Source of the DNA: Rhinopithecus roxellana
Taxonomy: Eukaryota > Chordata > Mammalia > Primates > Cercopithecidae
Assembly: GCF_007565055.1 (NCBI RefSeq)
Contig: NC_044559.1
Coordinates: 41,224,546-41,288,545 of the forward strand
DNA length: 64,000 bases
Direction of reading: 5' to 3'
Shown here: one piece after another, positions 33,856 to 45,371 of the stretch
Numbering within the stretch: position 1 is the first letter of the stretch
How the letters are laid out: each line of letters opens with the position of its first letter
Translations under genes and position numbers: made by a program
Notes under the pieces: generated by a model
What the model was told of the DNA's origin: nothing
Databases searched by the model: none
What the model saw: only the letters and a program-made list of their open reading frames with translations

Positions 33856-34133
33856 GGCCAGGTGTGGTGGCTCACACCTGAGTTCGAGACCAGCCTGGAC
33901 AACAAGGTGAAACCCCGTCTCTACTAAAAATACAAAAGTTAGCTGGGTATGGTGGTGGACGCCTGTAATCCCAGCCACTCAGGAGACTGCAGCATGAGAA
34001 TTGCTTGAGCCGTAGAGGTGGAGGTTGCAGTGAATCAAGATCGTGCCACTGCACTCCAGCCTGGGTGACAGAGTGAGACTCTGTCTCAAAGAAAACAACA
34101 ACAAAAAACAAACAACAACAACAAAAACAAAAA
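33856..34133 (+). mobile_element. AluS with a left-arm deletion, sense
   Basis: After GGCTCACACCTG the left arm jumps to AGTTCGAGACCAGCCTGG, so about 50 bp is missing. The rest is normal with a long AAC-rich tail. CAGATGCA and CAGATGTA flank it as a decayed target duplication. Confidence 0.88.
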
Positions 34134-34635
34134 CAGATGTATGACCCGCCGTCCTGGAGGTTACCATTTAATAGAGAAATCAGACAAGAAAACCCCTAAA
34201 ACACCCCCTGCCCCCACAACAAAGAAAAGAAACAAATTACTAAACCATTTTCAACTGTGATGGATATGACGACCTACCTGGGTGGGAGTGTGTGGGGGAG
34301 GGGGACTAAGAGAAACCACCCAGGAGACAAGGTTGTAGCAGAGAGGCAACATGGTATGAAGCAGCTGGCAGGGAAGAGCAGGGAGCCGGGGGAAAACCAC
34401 ATGTAAAGTCTGCAAATCAATGATAAGAAAAGCTGTGCATTTGAGCAACTCGTAGATAAATATTGTGTTTGTAGCTGTTTTTGGAGATAGACCTGAGCCA
34501 CTAACCCATCTTGGCCACTTCTTAGCTACGAGGTCTTGGAAAAAGATAGCCTGGCACAGCCTTGTTTATCTCATCCATAATCATGTAAGGTGTGAAGGGA
34601 GGAGAGAGGATGGGAAGAGCTTGACCTGCTCCTGG
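34134..34635. other. Unassigned sequence, perhaps a decayed MIR
   Basis: 34480-34590 has faint MIR-like phrases (GGCCACTTCTTAGCTACGAG). Otherwise nothing is seen. Confidence 0.3.
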
Positions 34636-34822
34636 CACTGTGGCTTTCAGCTTTGGATGCTCCTTAGAACACAGGAAACATCTGAAAATACCAACGCCCA
34701 GGCTGCTCACAGGCCAATAGCCCCAGAGGCTTCAGGGATGGGGTTGTGGCCCCAGGTTTTTGTTTTTATTTTTAAAGTTCCCAGGTGATTCCAATGCGTG
34801 CCAGGTTGAGAACATCCACTTG
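34636..34822. mobile_element. hAT-Charlie MITE (MER5/MER58-like)
   Basis: Left end CACTGTGGCTTTCAG and right end CAGGTTGAGAACATCCACTTG are decayed hAT terminal repeats. Inside are GGATGCTCCTTAGAACAC and TTCCCAGGTGATTCCAATGC. Non-coding. Confidence 0.6.
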
Positions 34823-34999
34823 AGCATGATGTGTTCAGCTCCACAGCTTGGAAGCATCTATACCTATTATTTGAAAATATGGAAATGATCAAATCTCCCC
34901 AAAGCCTATGTTCTGCTTTGTTTTTCAGTCCTTCTGGGCTTCTAGTCAGTTGATCCACCAAGGCTGTTGTTTGAAGTTCAGCATTCATGTTGGGAATTT

Positions 35000-35225
35000 T
35001 GGAAAAACCTTTTTATTGAAGTACACTATACACACATATCCTAAGTGTACAGCTTGAAAAATTGTCATAAGGAACCAGCATGAAGGTTGAGACTTAGGTC
35101 TTTATTCTCCCAAGAGCCCTTGAATGCCTGTAGCAGTTACTACCCCCATCCCATCCCCATAGGTCACACCCAGTCTGACTCCTAACAGCTGCACTGGGAT
35201 TGAACTCCAGGTTGGCCTCATTATC
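35000..35225 (-). mobile_element. L1M 3' UTR fragment, antisense
   Basis: CTTTTTATTGAAGTACACTA, AAGTGTACAGCTTG and CCCATCCCATCCCC match old L1M antisense 3' UTR text in order. Confidence 0.55.
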
Positions 35226-35238
35226 CAGAGATGCAGAT

Positions 35239-35360
35239 AGCCGGGCATGGTGACTCATGCCTGCAGTCCAGCTACTTTGGAGGCTGAGGGAGGAGGATCA
35301 CTTGAGCCCAGGAGTTCAAGTCCAGCCTTGGTAACATAGTGAGACTCTGTGTCAAAAAAA
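35239..35360 (+). mobile_element. Alu-type monomer, sense, with TA tail
   Basis: A single arm with a 7SL-like GCCTGCAGTCCAGCTACTTT, ending GAGACTCTGTGTC and an A-run. The A-run passes into a TA microsatellite. Confidence 0.7.
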
Positions 35361-35452
35361 TTATATATATATACACATATGTGTGTATATATATAAAATT
35401 ATGTATATTTATACATATGAAAGAGATAAAATTATATATGTATATATATCTT
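35361..35452. repeat. (TA)n-rich microsatellite
   Basis: TA, TATG and CATA units following the Alu monomer A-tail. Confidence 0.85.
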
Positions 35453-35589
35453 GCTTTTTTGAGTCAGAAATCAGCAAGAGACACACCCAGAAACCACAGG
35501 GCACCTACCTGTCACTTAGGAGTTGATGGTGCTGCAAACTCAGGGAAATACTTTTGGGCAGAAACCAAGACCCCTACTGGTTGAGGAAG

Positions 35590-35865
35590 CAGTGCAGTGA
35601 TTGTGTGCTGGGCTCTGGAGTCAGAAAGATCCCCTAGATTTGGGACTGATTCTACCATTCCCTAGCTAGGTGACTTTGGGCAGCCTTTGGGCAGTTGACT
35701 AACCTCTCAAAGACTCAGTCTTACCATCTGTAAAATGGACACCAAAATATCCAGTTTTCCTTTTGCTAGGTTATGGCAAGGATGACATCAAGTATGGCAC
35801 ATGAACAATTCACTTCAGTGCCTGTCACACAGTAAATGCTGAATAAATGTTAGCTCTTAGCTTGA
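35590..35865 (-). mobile_element. MIR SINE, antisense, nearly full length
   Basis: GGGCTCTGGAGTCAGAAAGA, ATTCCCTAGCTAGGTGACTT, CATCTGTAAAATGGACACC and GTAAATGCTGAATAAATGTT occur in the complete MIR order. Confidence 0.9.
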
Positions 35866-35984
35866 CACAAATAGTTATGAAATTCCTGTGGAGAATATGT
35901 GGCTCCATTTATGAAATATACACTTGAAATCTTTTTCTTGCTTCTCTCCATTGTGTTAGTTCAAACTGCTATAGAGTTTGTTGG

Positions 35985-37045
35985 TTTCTTTTAAGCAATT
36001 TCTTTGATAAAATACACACAACAGAATTTACCGTCTTAACCATTTCCAAGTGTATAATTCAGTAGTGTTAAGTATATTCACATTGTTGTGCAACCTTCAC
36101 CACCATCCATTTTCAAAACTCTTCTCATTCTGCAAAACTGAAACTCTATACTCATTATACATCTTTCCAATCCCCTCTCCCCTCAGGCCCTGATCATTCT
36201 ACTTTATGAATCTGACTACTCTAGGTACCTCATATAAGTGGAATCATTTGGTATTTGTCTTTTTGTGACTGAATTATTTCATGTAGCAGAATGTCCTCCA
36301 GTTTCATCCATGTTGTAGCAGGTGTCCAAATTTCCTTTCGTTTTAAGGTTGAATAATACTCCATTGACCATATAGACAATATTTGGTCTATCCATTTATC
36401 CAAGAGACGTTTGGATTGCTTCTACCTCTTAGTGGTTGTGAATAATGCTGCTATGAACATGGGTATTACAAATATATCTTTGAGACTCTGCTTCCAATTC
36501 TTTCCGATGTATATCCAGAAGTGGAATTGTTGGATCATATGGTAATTCTATTTTTAATTTTTTGAGGAGCTGCTATATTGTTTTCAACAATGGTAGCACC
36601 ATTTTATTTTAATTCATTAATTAATTAACTTATGAGATGGAGTTTCGTTCTTGTTGCCCAGGCTGGAGTGCAATGGCATGATCCGGGCTCACTGTAACCT
36701 CTGCCTCCTGGGTTCAAGTGATTCTCCAGTCTACCAGTCTCACAAGTAGCTGGGATTGCAGGTATGTAGCACCATGCCAGGCTAATTTTGTATTTTTAGT
36801 AGAGATGGGGTTTCACTATGTTGACCAGGCTGGTCTTGAACTCCTGACCTCAAGTGATCTGTCCCCTTGGCCTCCCAAAGTGCTGGGATTATAGGCATAA
36901 GCCACTGTGTCTGGCTGGTGGCACCACTTTATATTCCCGCCAGAGATGCATAGCGTTCTTACTTTCCCACATCCTCACCAATATTTGTTAGTTTCTGTTT
37001 GTTTTGTTTTGTTTTTATAATAGCCATCCCAGTGGGTGCAACGCA
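35985..37045 (-). mobile_element. L1M 3' part, antisense, split by Alu
   Basis: 35985-36606 and 36916-37045 join as one old L1 (TCTTTGATAAAATACACACA, AATAATACTCCATTGACCAT, CCGCCAGAGATGCATAGCG). ORF2 is heavily mutated. An AluS inserted at 36607-36915. Confidence 0.8.
36607..36915 (-). mobile_element. AluS, antisense, in L1M
   Basis: Full antisense Alu whose tail has become ATTA/TTAA-rich. TGGTAGCACCATTTTA (36591-36606) and TGGTGGCACCACTTTA (36916-36931) are the target duplication, both matching the L1 target. Confidence 0.92.
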
Positions 37046-37402
37046 TTGGTTTCTTGGAAAAGCATGCATTTGCCACCTTCTCCTGAAGTCCCAGGCCTTA
37101 CTTAGGTGCCCCCTGTGTTGGCTGGAAGCACAGCTGATGACCACTGTTGAGTTTCCCAGGGTGAATGGATGCTGGCAGAGCTGAAGTTCTGCCCATGGAG
37201 GGTTTCAAAGGGTGACAGGGTACACAGAAAGCTGTATGAGTTGTTTGGAATTCACTTATTTACCTGTTTGAACTCAATTTTTACAAACTCTGTCACAGGA
37301 GAATACTGTCAAGCAGAAACAAAAATCATGTAGCTTAGAGGCTGTTAGCTTTTGTACAGGCTGTTAGCTTCTGTACTTTACAAGGCTTAATGATATTTTT
37401 CA

Positions 37403-37724
37403 TTTTATTTTATTTTATTTTTAAATTTAAATTTTTTTTTTTGAGACAAGAGTCTTGCCCTGTCGCCCAGGATGGAGTGCAGTGGCACTATCTTGGCTTA
37501 CTGCAACCTCCACCCCCCAGGTTCAAGTGATTCTCATGTCTCAGCCTCACCAGTAGCTGGGATTACAGGTGCCAACCGCCATGCCTGGCTAATTTTTGTA
37601 TTTTTAGTAGAGATAGGGTTTCACCATGTTGGCTGGGCTGGTTTTGAACTCCTGATCTCAAATGATCACCTGCCTTGGCTTCCCAAAGCGCTAGGATTAC
37701 AGGTGTGAGCCACCTTGCCTGACC
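37403..37724 (-). mobile_element. AluS, antisense
   Basis: Complete antisense Alu with a (TTTTA)n and T tail. GATATTTTTCA occurs perfectly at 37392-37402 and 37725-37735 as the target duplication. Confidence 0.93.
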
Positions 37725-37735
37725 GATATTTTTCA

Positions 37736-38049
37736 AATAGTTCATTAGTATCACATGTTTACTAAATATACAACAAGAGGTGCAGACTGGTCTGTACCGA
37801 GTATGTCTGCCAGGGCCCTTAAAGTGGGAGTGTATTTATGAAATATATGTCTTTTTTCCCCATGCTTACAGAATTAATAAGGATTTTTCATGAAAAATCC
37901 AAACATTGGAGAAATAATGTCAAATGTGAAAGCCCCTAGAATTCCATCCTCCATATAAAACCACTGCTAAGAGTTATTGTATGGTCTTTCAAATACACAA
38001 AAACATATGTGTGTAGGGTAATGCACCTGATAGCAATAAGTGAAGCATA
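37736..38049. other. Unassigned intergenic sequence
   Basis: Nothing recognised. TTTTTCATGAAAAATCC at 37884 is a small palindrome. Confidence 0.4.
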
Positions 38050-38490
38050 CCCTTAGAATGATGGTGTATGGCAGACACACCTGAATGTGTTCTGAGATAA
38101 GGAATCCAGGCACCGCCAATCCGGAGTCTCATTCCTTGTCTATGATAAGCATCTGAGCCCCTGGCCCATTTGGTGGAACGTGGGCTGTATGGGGGATTGA
38201 GGCCCTGAGTTTTGGGATAAATGAAGGTTGCCAGATGGAGGTCATTAAAGGGAGAGTGTTAAGTGAAAATGTGATAGTAACTGTATGATGTTCACAAGTA
38301 GTTACAGGTTTTCCTGTCTAGCCTGCCACCACTGGAGTGTATGTAAGGTGGATATGTTGTCCAGGCCACTGCCACCGGACTCTCTCCACTGTATGTAGCT
38401 CCTAATAAAACCCCATGTCTTGTTTGCTGGCTCTGGGTCTCTTCTTCAACCTCTTGAACCTGGTGCCTTCCCTACTGAGGTTAACAGGGG
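38050..38490 (+). mobile_element. LTR-like element, sense, unclassified
   Basis: Ends like an LTR: CTAATAAAACCCCATG (poly(A) signal near 38402), then GTCTTGTTTGCTGGCTCTGG and a U5-like part ending TTAACA at 38486. The left edge is uncertain and no target duplication was confirmed. Confidence 0.5.
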
Positions 38491-38617
38491 TTCAACACAA
38501 CAGTGTGTACTCACATTTTCTTTTTGAAAACATGTACTTCAGTGCAGAGCATCAATATATATTTTCACAACTGCACTTTTTACTGTGATTTCCCGGGGAG
38601 TGGGCTTCTCGGTCTGG

Positions 38618-38675
38618 TTGTTTTTTTGTTTTTGTTTTTGTTTGTGTGTGTGTGTGTGTGTTTTTTTTAATGCAT
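38618..38675. repeat. (TTTTTG)n / (TG)n simple repeat
   Basis: T/G tract with about nine TG units at the 3' end of the antisense L1 that follows; probably derived from its tail. Confidence 0.8.
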
Positions 38676-38879
38676 TAAAAAAAAATACTTTAAGTTCTAT
38701 GATACCTGTGCAGAACATGCAGGATTGTTACATAGGTACACATGTGCCATGGTGGTTTGCTACACCCATCCACCCATCATCTACATTAGGTATTTTTCCT
38801 AATGCCATCCCTCCTCTTGCCCCCATCCCCCGACAGGCCCCAGTGTGTGATGTTCCCCTCCCTGTGCCCATGTGTTTTC

Positions 38880-41800
38880 ATTGTTCCACTCCCACTCATG
38901 AATGAATGAAACATGCGGTGTTTAGTTTTCTGTTCCTGTGTTAGTTTGCTGATAATTATGGTTTTCAGCTTTATCCATGTCTCTGCAAAGGACATGAACT
39001 CATTCTTCTTTATGGCTGCACAGTATTCCATGGTGTATATGTGCCACATTTTCTTTATCCAGTCTAACATTGATGGGCATTTGGGTTGGTTCCAAGTCTT
39101 TGCTATTGTGAATAGTGCTGCAGTAAACATACATGTGTATGTGTCTTTATAGTAGAATGATTTATAATCCTTTGGGTATATACCCAGTAATGGGATTACT
39201 GGGTCAAATGGTATTTCTAGTTCTAGAACCTTGAGGAATTGCCACACTGTCTTCCATACCGGTTGAACTAGTTTACAGTCCCACCAACAGTGTAAAAGTG
39301 TTGCTATTTCTCCACATCCTCTCCAACATCTGTTGTTTCCTGACTTTTTAATGGTCGTCATTCTAACTGGCAATTGAGATGGTATCTCAATTGTGGTTTT
39401 GATTTGCATTTCTCTAATGACCAGTGATGATGAGCTTTTTTTTCATATGTTTGTTGGCAACATAAATGTCTTCTTTTGAAAAGTGTCTGTTCATATCTTT
39501 TGCCCACTTTCTGATGGGGTTGTTTTCTTTTTTTTTTTTTTTTCTTGTAAATTTGTTTAAGTTCCTTGTAGATTCTGGTTATTAGACCTTTGTCAGATGG
39601 GTAGATTGCAAAAATTTTCTCCCATTCTGTAGTTTGCCTGTTCAGTCTGAAGATAGTTTCCTTTGCCGTGCAGAAGCTCTTTAGTTTAATTAGATCCCAT
39701 TTGTCAATTTTGGCTTTTGTTGCCATTGCTTTTGGTGTTTTAGTCATGAAGTCCTTGCCCATGCCTGTGTCCTGAATAGTATTGCCTAGGTTTTCTTCTA
39801 GGGTTTTTATGGTTTTAGGTCTTATGTTCAAATCTTTAATTCATCTTGAGTTAATTTTTGTATAAAGTGTAAGGAACAGGTCCAGTTTCAGTTTTCTGCA
39901 TATGGCTAGCCAGTTTTCCCATCACCATTTATTAAATAGAGAATCCTTTCCCCATTGCTTGTTTTTGTCAGGTTTGTCAAAGATAAGATGGTTGTAGATG
40001 TGTGGTGTTATTTCTGAGGCCTCTATTCTGTTCCATTGGTCCATATATCTGTTTTGGTACCAGTACCATGCTGTTTTGGTTACTGTAGCCTTGTAGTACA
40101 GTTTGAAGTCAGGTAGCATGATGCCTCCAGCTTTGTTCTTTTTGCTTAGGATTGTTCTGGGTATACAGGCTCTTTTTTGGTTCCATATGAAATTTAAAGT
40201 AGTTTTTTTCCTACTTCTGTGAAGAAAGTCAGTGGTAGCTTAATGGGGATGGCATTGAACCTATGAATTACTTTGAGCAGTATGGCCATTTTCATGATAT
40301 TGGTTCTTCCTACTCATGAGCATAGAATGTTTTTCCATTTGTTTGTGTCCTCTGTTATTTCCTTGAGTAGTGGTTTGTAGTTCTTCTTGAAGAGATCCTT
40401 CACATCCCTTGTAAGTTGTATTCCTACGTATTTATTCTCTTTGTAGCAATTGGGAATGGGAGTTTGCTCATGATTTGGCTCTCTGTTTGTCTATTATTGG
40501 TGTATAGGAATGCTTGTGAATTTTGTATATTGATTTTGTATCCTGAGACTTTACTGAAGTTGCTTATCAGCTTAAGGAGTTTTGGGGCTGAGATGATAGG
40601 GTTTTCTAAATATAAAATCATGTCATCTGCAAACAGAGATAGTTTGACTTCTTTTCCTATTTGAATACGCTTTATTTCTTTCTCTTGCCTGATTGCCCTG
40701 GCCAGAACTTCCAACACTATGTTGAATAGGAGTGGTGAGAGAGGGCATCCCTGTCTTGTGCTGGTTTTCAAAGGGAATGCTTCCAGCTTTTGCCCATTCA
40801 GTATGATATTGGCTGTGGGTCTGTCATAAATAGATCTTATTATTTTGAGATATGTTCCATTAATACCTAGTTTATTGAGTGTTTTTAGCATGAAGGGCTG
40901 TTGAATTTTATCAAAGGCCTTTTCTGCATTATTGAGATAATCATGTGGTTTTTGTCATTGATTCTGTTTATGTGATGCATTATGTTTAGCAATTTGCATA
41001 TGTTGAACAAGCCTTGCATCCCAGAGATGAAGCTGACTTGATCATGGTGGATAAGGTTTTTAATGTGCTGCTGGATTCAGTTTGCCAGCATTTTACTGAG
41101 GATTTTCATATCAATGTTCATCAGGGATATTGGCCTGAAATTTTCTTTTATTTTGTTGTGTCTCTGCCAGGTTTTGGTATCAGGATGATGCTGGCCTCAG
41201 AAAATGAGTTAAAGAGGAGTCCCTCTTCTTCTGTTGTTTGGAATAGTTTCAGAAGGAATGGTACCAGCTCCTCTTTGTACCTCTGGCTATGAATCCATCT
41301 GGTCCTGGGCTTTTTTTTGTTTGGTAGGCTATTAATTACTGCCTCAATATCAGAACTTGTTATCAGTCTATTTAGGGATTCGACTTCTTCCTGGTTTAGT
41401 CTTGGGAGGGTGTATGGGTATATGTGTCCAGGAATTTATCCATTTCTTCTAGAGTTTCTAGTTTTTTTTTTTTTTTTTTTTTTTTTGCTTAGAGGTGTTT
41501 ATAGTATTCTCTGATGGTAGTTTGTATTTCTGTGGGGTCATTGGTGATCTCCCTTTTATTATCTTTTATTGTGTCCATTTGATTCTTCTCTCTTATCTTC
41601 TTTATTAGTCTGGCTAGCGGTGTATCTATTTTGTTAATCTTTTCAAAAAACCGGCTCCTGGATTCATTGATTTTTTGAAGGGTTTTTCGTGTCTTTATCT
41701 CCTTCAGTTCTGCTCTGATCTTAGTTATTTCTTGTCTTCTGCTAGCTTTTGAATGTGTTTGCTCTTGCTTCTCTAGTTCTTTTAATTGTGATGTTAGGGT

Positions 41801-43016
41801 GTTGATTTTAGAGCTTTCCCGCTTTCTCCTGTGGGCATTTAGTGCTATAAATTTCCCTCTAAACACTGCTTTAGCTGTGTTCCAGAGATTCTGGTACGTT
41901 GTGTCTTTTTCTCATTCTTTTCAAAGAACTTATTTATTTCTGCCTTAATTTTGTTGTTTACCCAGTAGTCATTCAGAAGCAGATTGTTCAGTTTCCATGT
42001 AGTTGTGTGGTTTTGAGTGAGTTTCTTTTTTTTTTTTTTTTCTAGATGGAGTCTTGTGCTGTCACCCAGACTGGAGTGCAGTGCCATGATCTTGGCTTGC
42101 TGCAACCTTCACCTCCCGGGTTCAAGTGATTCTCCTGCTCCAGCCTCCCGAGTAGCTGGGACTACAGGTGCCTGCCACCATGCTCAGATAATTTTTTGCA
42201 TTTTTAGTAGAGATGGGGTTTCACTATGTTGGCCAGGCTGGTCTCGAACTCCTGACCAAATGATCCACCTACCTCAGCCTCCCATCTAGTGAGTTTCTTA
42301 ATCCTGAGTTCTAATTTGATTACACTGTGGTCTGAGAGAGTGTTTGTTATGATTTCCGTTCTCTTGCATTTGCTGAGGAATGTTTTACTTCCAATTGTAT
42401 TGTCAATTTTAGAATAAGTGCTATGTGGTGCTGAGAAGAATATATATTCTGTTGATTTGGGGTGGAGAACTCTGTAGATGTCTATTAGGTCTGCTTGGCT
42501 TACAGCTGAGTTCAAGTAGTGAATATTCTTGTTAATTTTCTGTCTCGTTGATCTGTCTAACATTGACAGTGGGGTGTTAAAGTCTCCCACTATTATTGTG
42601 TGAGAGCCTAAGTCTTTGTAGGTCTCTAAGAACTTGCTTTATGAATCTTGGTGCTCCTGTATTGGGTGCATATATATTTAGGATAGTTAGCTTTTCTTGT
42701 CGCATTGATCCCTCTACCATTATGTAATAACCTTCTTTGTCTTTTTTGATCTTTGTTGGTTTAAAGTCTATTTTATCAGAGACTAGGATTGCAACCCATG
42801 CTTTTTTTTTTGCTTTCCATTTGCTTAGTAAATCTTTCTCCATCCCTTTATTTTGAGCCTATGTATTTTTTTGCACGTGAGATGGGTCTCCTGAATATAG
42901 CACACTGATGGGTCTCGGCTCTTTATCCAAGTTGCCAGTCTGTGCCTTTTAATTGGAGCATTTAGCCTGTTTACATTTAAGGTTAATATTGTTATGTGTG
43001 AATTTGATCCTATCAT
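38880..43016 (-). pseudogene. L1 ORF2 remnant (endonuclease-reverse transcriptase), broken
   Basis: ORF2p nicks DNA and copies L1 RNA. The start (MIGSNSHITILTLNVN) is at 43016. Endonuclease (42204-42843), linker (41489-41866), RT with the FADD catalytic motif (40424-40891), and the C-terminal Cys-rich CWRGCGE...HCWWDC region (38786-39409) are all still visible. Frameshifts, stops and an Alu at 42028-42297 split the frame, so it is dead. Confidence 0.9.
42028..42297 (-). mobile_element. 5'-truncated Alu in L1, antisense
   Basis: Lacks the first 40 or so bases of the left arm. AGTGAGTTTCTT occurs at 42016-42027 and 42298-42309 as a perfect target duplication. Confidence 0.92.
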
Positions 43017-43049
43017 TGTGATGCTAGCTGGTTATTTTGCCCATTAGTT

Positions 43050-43575
43050 GACGCAGTTTCTTCATAGCGTCGATGGTCTTTACATTTTGGTTTGCTTTTG
43101 CAGTGGCTACTAGCAGTTTTTCCTTTCTATACTTGGTGCTTCCTTCAGGAGCTCTTGTAAGGTAAGCCTGGTGGTGACAAAATCCCTCAGCATTTGCTTG
43201 TCTGTAAAGGATTTTATTTCTCCTTCATTTATGAAGGTTAGTTTGGCTGGATATGAAATTCTGGGTTGAAAATTATTTTCTTTAAGAATGTTGATGCCGG
43301 GCGTGGTGGCTCATGCCTGTAATCCCAGCACTTTGGGAGGCTGAGGTGATGGATCATGAAGTCAGGAGATCGAGACCATCCTGGCTAACATGGTGAAACC
43401 CTGTCTCTACTAAAAATACAAAAAATTATCCGGGCGTGGTGGTGGGCACCTGTAGTCCCAGCTACTCAGGAGGCTGAGGCAGGAGAATCATGTGAACCCA
43501 GGAGGCAGAGGTTTCCGGTGAGCCAAGATTGCGCCACTGTACTCAAGCCTGGGTGACAGAGTGAGACTTTGCCTC

Positions 43576-43606
<31 letters not shown>

Positions 43607-43750
43607 ATGTTGAATATTGGCCTCCACTCTCTTCTGGCTTGTAGGATTTCTGCAGAGAGATCTGCTGTTAGTCTAATGGGCTTCTCTTTGTGGGCAACTC
43701 GACCTTTCTCTCTGACTGCCCTTAACAATTTTCCTTTCATTTCCACTTTA
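43050..43750 (-). pseudogene. L1 ORF1 C-terminal remnant
   Basis: KPIRLTADLSAEILQARREW (in 43543-43746) is the ORF1p C-terminal domain. The frame is interrupted by the Alu at 43296-43602. The N-terminal two thirds is missing because the L1 is 5' truncated here. Confidence 0.85.
43296..43602 (+). mobile_element. AluSc/Y-type in L1, sense
   Basis: Full-length Alu with a long A-tail (about 27 A). AAGAATGTTGA at 43284-43294 and 43603-43613 is a perfect target duplication. GAGATCGAGACCATCCTGGC fits Sc/Y. Confidence 0.92.
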
Positions 43751-43985
43751 GTGAGGCAAAAAGGATCTCAGATGTAATTTAAGAAGGGCTTGCCCCCTTC
43801 TTTAGAAATGAGGAGAAAAGGCCTAGAATAGAGATGGCTTTTGCCAGCTGATCGGGGGCAGAGAAGTCTACACTCCCTGTTCCCCACCTGGCTCTGAATC
43901 CAGTGCTCTTCCTGCCTTGCTTGCTGTCCTTTCAGGGGTCACACCATTCCCTGCCCCCATCCCCAAGTCAGAGACACAAAGGTAA

Positions 43986-44620
43986 CACTCACTGTTTGCA
44001 GATTCCATAGTAACAAATTTGCTTACTCACTAAAACATATTTGTAACCCCAGAAATCAGCATGTAGGCACTTTCATGGGCATTCACAGACATGCACAGAG
44101 CAGCAAAACAATTGAGCCACCCAACATGCATGTTCCCAGCTGAAATGGAACAAGACTACGTTCTGCCTTCTTGTTTCAGCTCTCATACTATGAACAAGTG
44201 TCCTTTTAATGGTTTATTTAATGTTGCTTTTTTTTTACATCGTTGTGCTTTTTGCTGGTGATTTCACTGTTTAAAATGGCATACCACTGAAGCACCATCT
44301 GTTGTTTCTGAGGGTAAGAAAATTGTGATATATATTACAGAGAAAATACATGTATTATAGAAGCTCCATTCAGGCATGAGTTACAGTGCTGTTCACCATG
44401 AGTTCAATGTTAATGAATCAACAACATCTATTAAGTAAAGTGCCTTTAAACAAAGACACATTTACAAGTGATTTATTAATTGGCTGATGAAAAGCTTGTG
44501 ATCAGAGGCTCATGGGAATCTAACCCTGTATTTCCCCTAGAAACAATGGTTCAGTATTGCTAATTAAGTGTTCAGGGTGACTTTATAAAATATAACTACT
44601 GTGAATAGTGAGAATACCTG
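43986..44620 (+). mobile_element. Tigger1-type (pogo/mariner) DNA transposon, internally deleted
   Basis: Left end, promoter-side and first transposase exon-like text (CTTCTTGTTTCAGCTCTC, GTGCTTTTTGCTGGTGATTT, then ATG near 44276) are followed by GAGTTCAATGTTAATGAATC (part of the CENP-B-like helix-turn-helix region). The text then jumps straight to the Tigger right end (GAAACAATGGTTCAGTATTG, GACTTTATAAAATATAACTA). The catalytic DDE part is missing, as in short Tigger derivatives. It has been immobile for tens of millions of years. Confidence 0.8.
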
Positions 44621-45120
44621 CATATTCAAATAGGCCATCAACACAGATCACAAAGCAAAAACATAAAAATCATGTAGGAAAGGTAGATGATCAGAACCAG
44701 GCCCTGGGCATGTGCATCCGAGGAGTGAGGCAGAAGGTCAAAGTCCCTGCAGGTACTCATCCCTGAGAGAGAGTCTTAGTTTCTAAGTGTTTATTGGGAA
44801 GAACCAAGTCTCTCAATTGAGCATTTCTGAAAGCTCATCAGATGTCTACTAAGCATGTGACCAGCATTTGAAAATGTGTCATTCTCAGATCCATGGTGAG
44901 TTTTGAAAGCAAACAGAGCAGGAAGGCCAGACATTTTGAAAGAGAAGATTCACAGCAAATGTATGCATTAGCCTCTCTGCCTCAAATTCTCCCTCCAATG
45001 AACTCTGCTGTCTTTGGAGTCAGTTGGAGCTTTCTTTTGGCTGAACCTCCTGCAACCCTGGCTCTGGCACTAGTCTTTGATTCTCACAAAAACAAAACAA
45101 AACACACACAAAAAAACAGA
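44621..45120. other. Unassigned intergenic sequence
   Basis: No repeat or exon recognised. An AAAAC/CACA-rich tract lies at 45088-45118. Confidence 0.4.
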
Positions 45121-45371
45121 CTGAGGATTCCCGGGCAAGATGGCCCAATAGGAACAGCTCTGGTCTGCAACTCCCAGTGAGACCAATGCAGAAGGCTGGT
45201 GATTTCTGCATTTCCAACTGAGGTACCTGGTTCATTTCACTGGGACTGGTTAGACAGTGGGTGCAGCCCACAGAGGATGAGCAGAAGTAGGGTGGGGTGT
45301 CGCCTCACCTGGGAAGTGCAACGGATGGGGAAACTTCCTCCCCTAGCCAAGCGAAGCCGTGAGGGACTGTG
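45121..45371 (+). promoter_or_regulatory. Isolated L1 5' UTR start (promoter fragment)
   Basis: The first about 250 bp of a primate L1: GGCAAGATGGCCCAATAGGAAC at the start (split here), GATTTCTGCATTTCCAACTG and CTCACCTGGGAAGTGCAA later. The CAAGATGG core of the YY1 site, which sets L1 transcription start, is intact at 45142-45149. The rest of the L1 is absent. L1 promoter pieces can drive RNA into flanking DNA; activity here is not shown. Confidence 0.8.

Larger units (their letters stand above)
38676..43750 (-). mobile_element. Nearly complete primate L1, antisense, broken by two Alus
   Basis: On the minus strand this runs from inside ORF1 (near 43750) through ORF2 to the 3' UTR near 38680. 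The 5' UTR and most of ORF1 are absent (5' truncation). Two Alus (42028-42297 and 43296-43602) with target duplications made from L1 sequence show it is older than both. An L1PA/L1PB-like age is inferred from divergence by eye. Confidence 0.92.
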
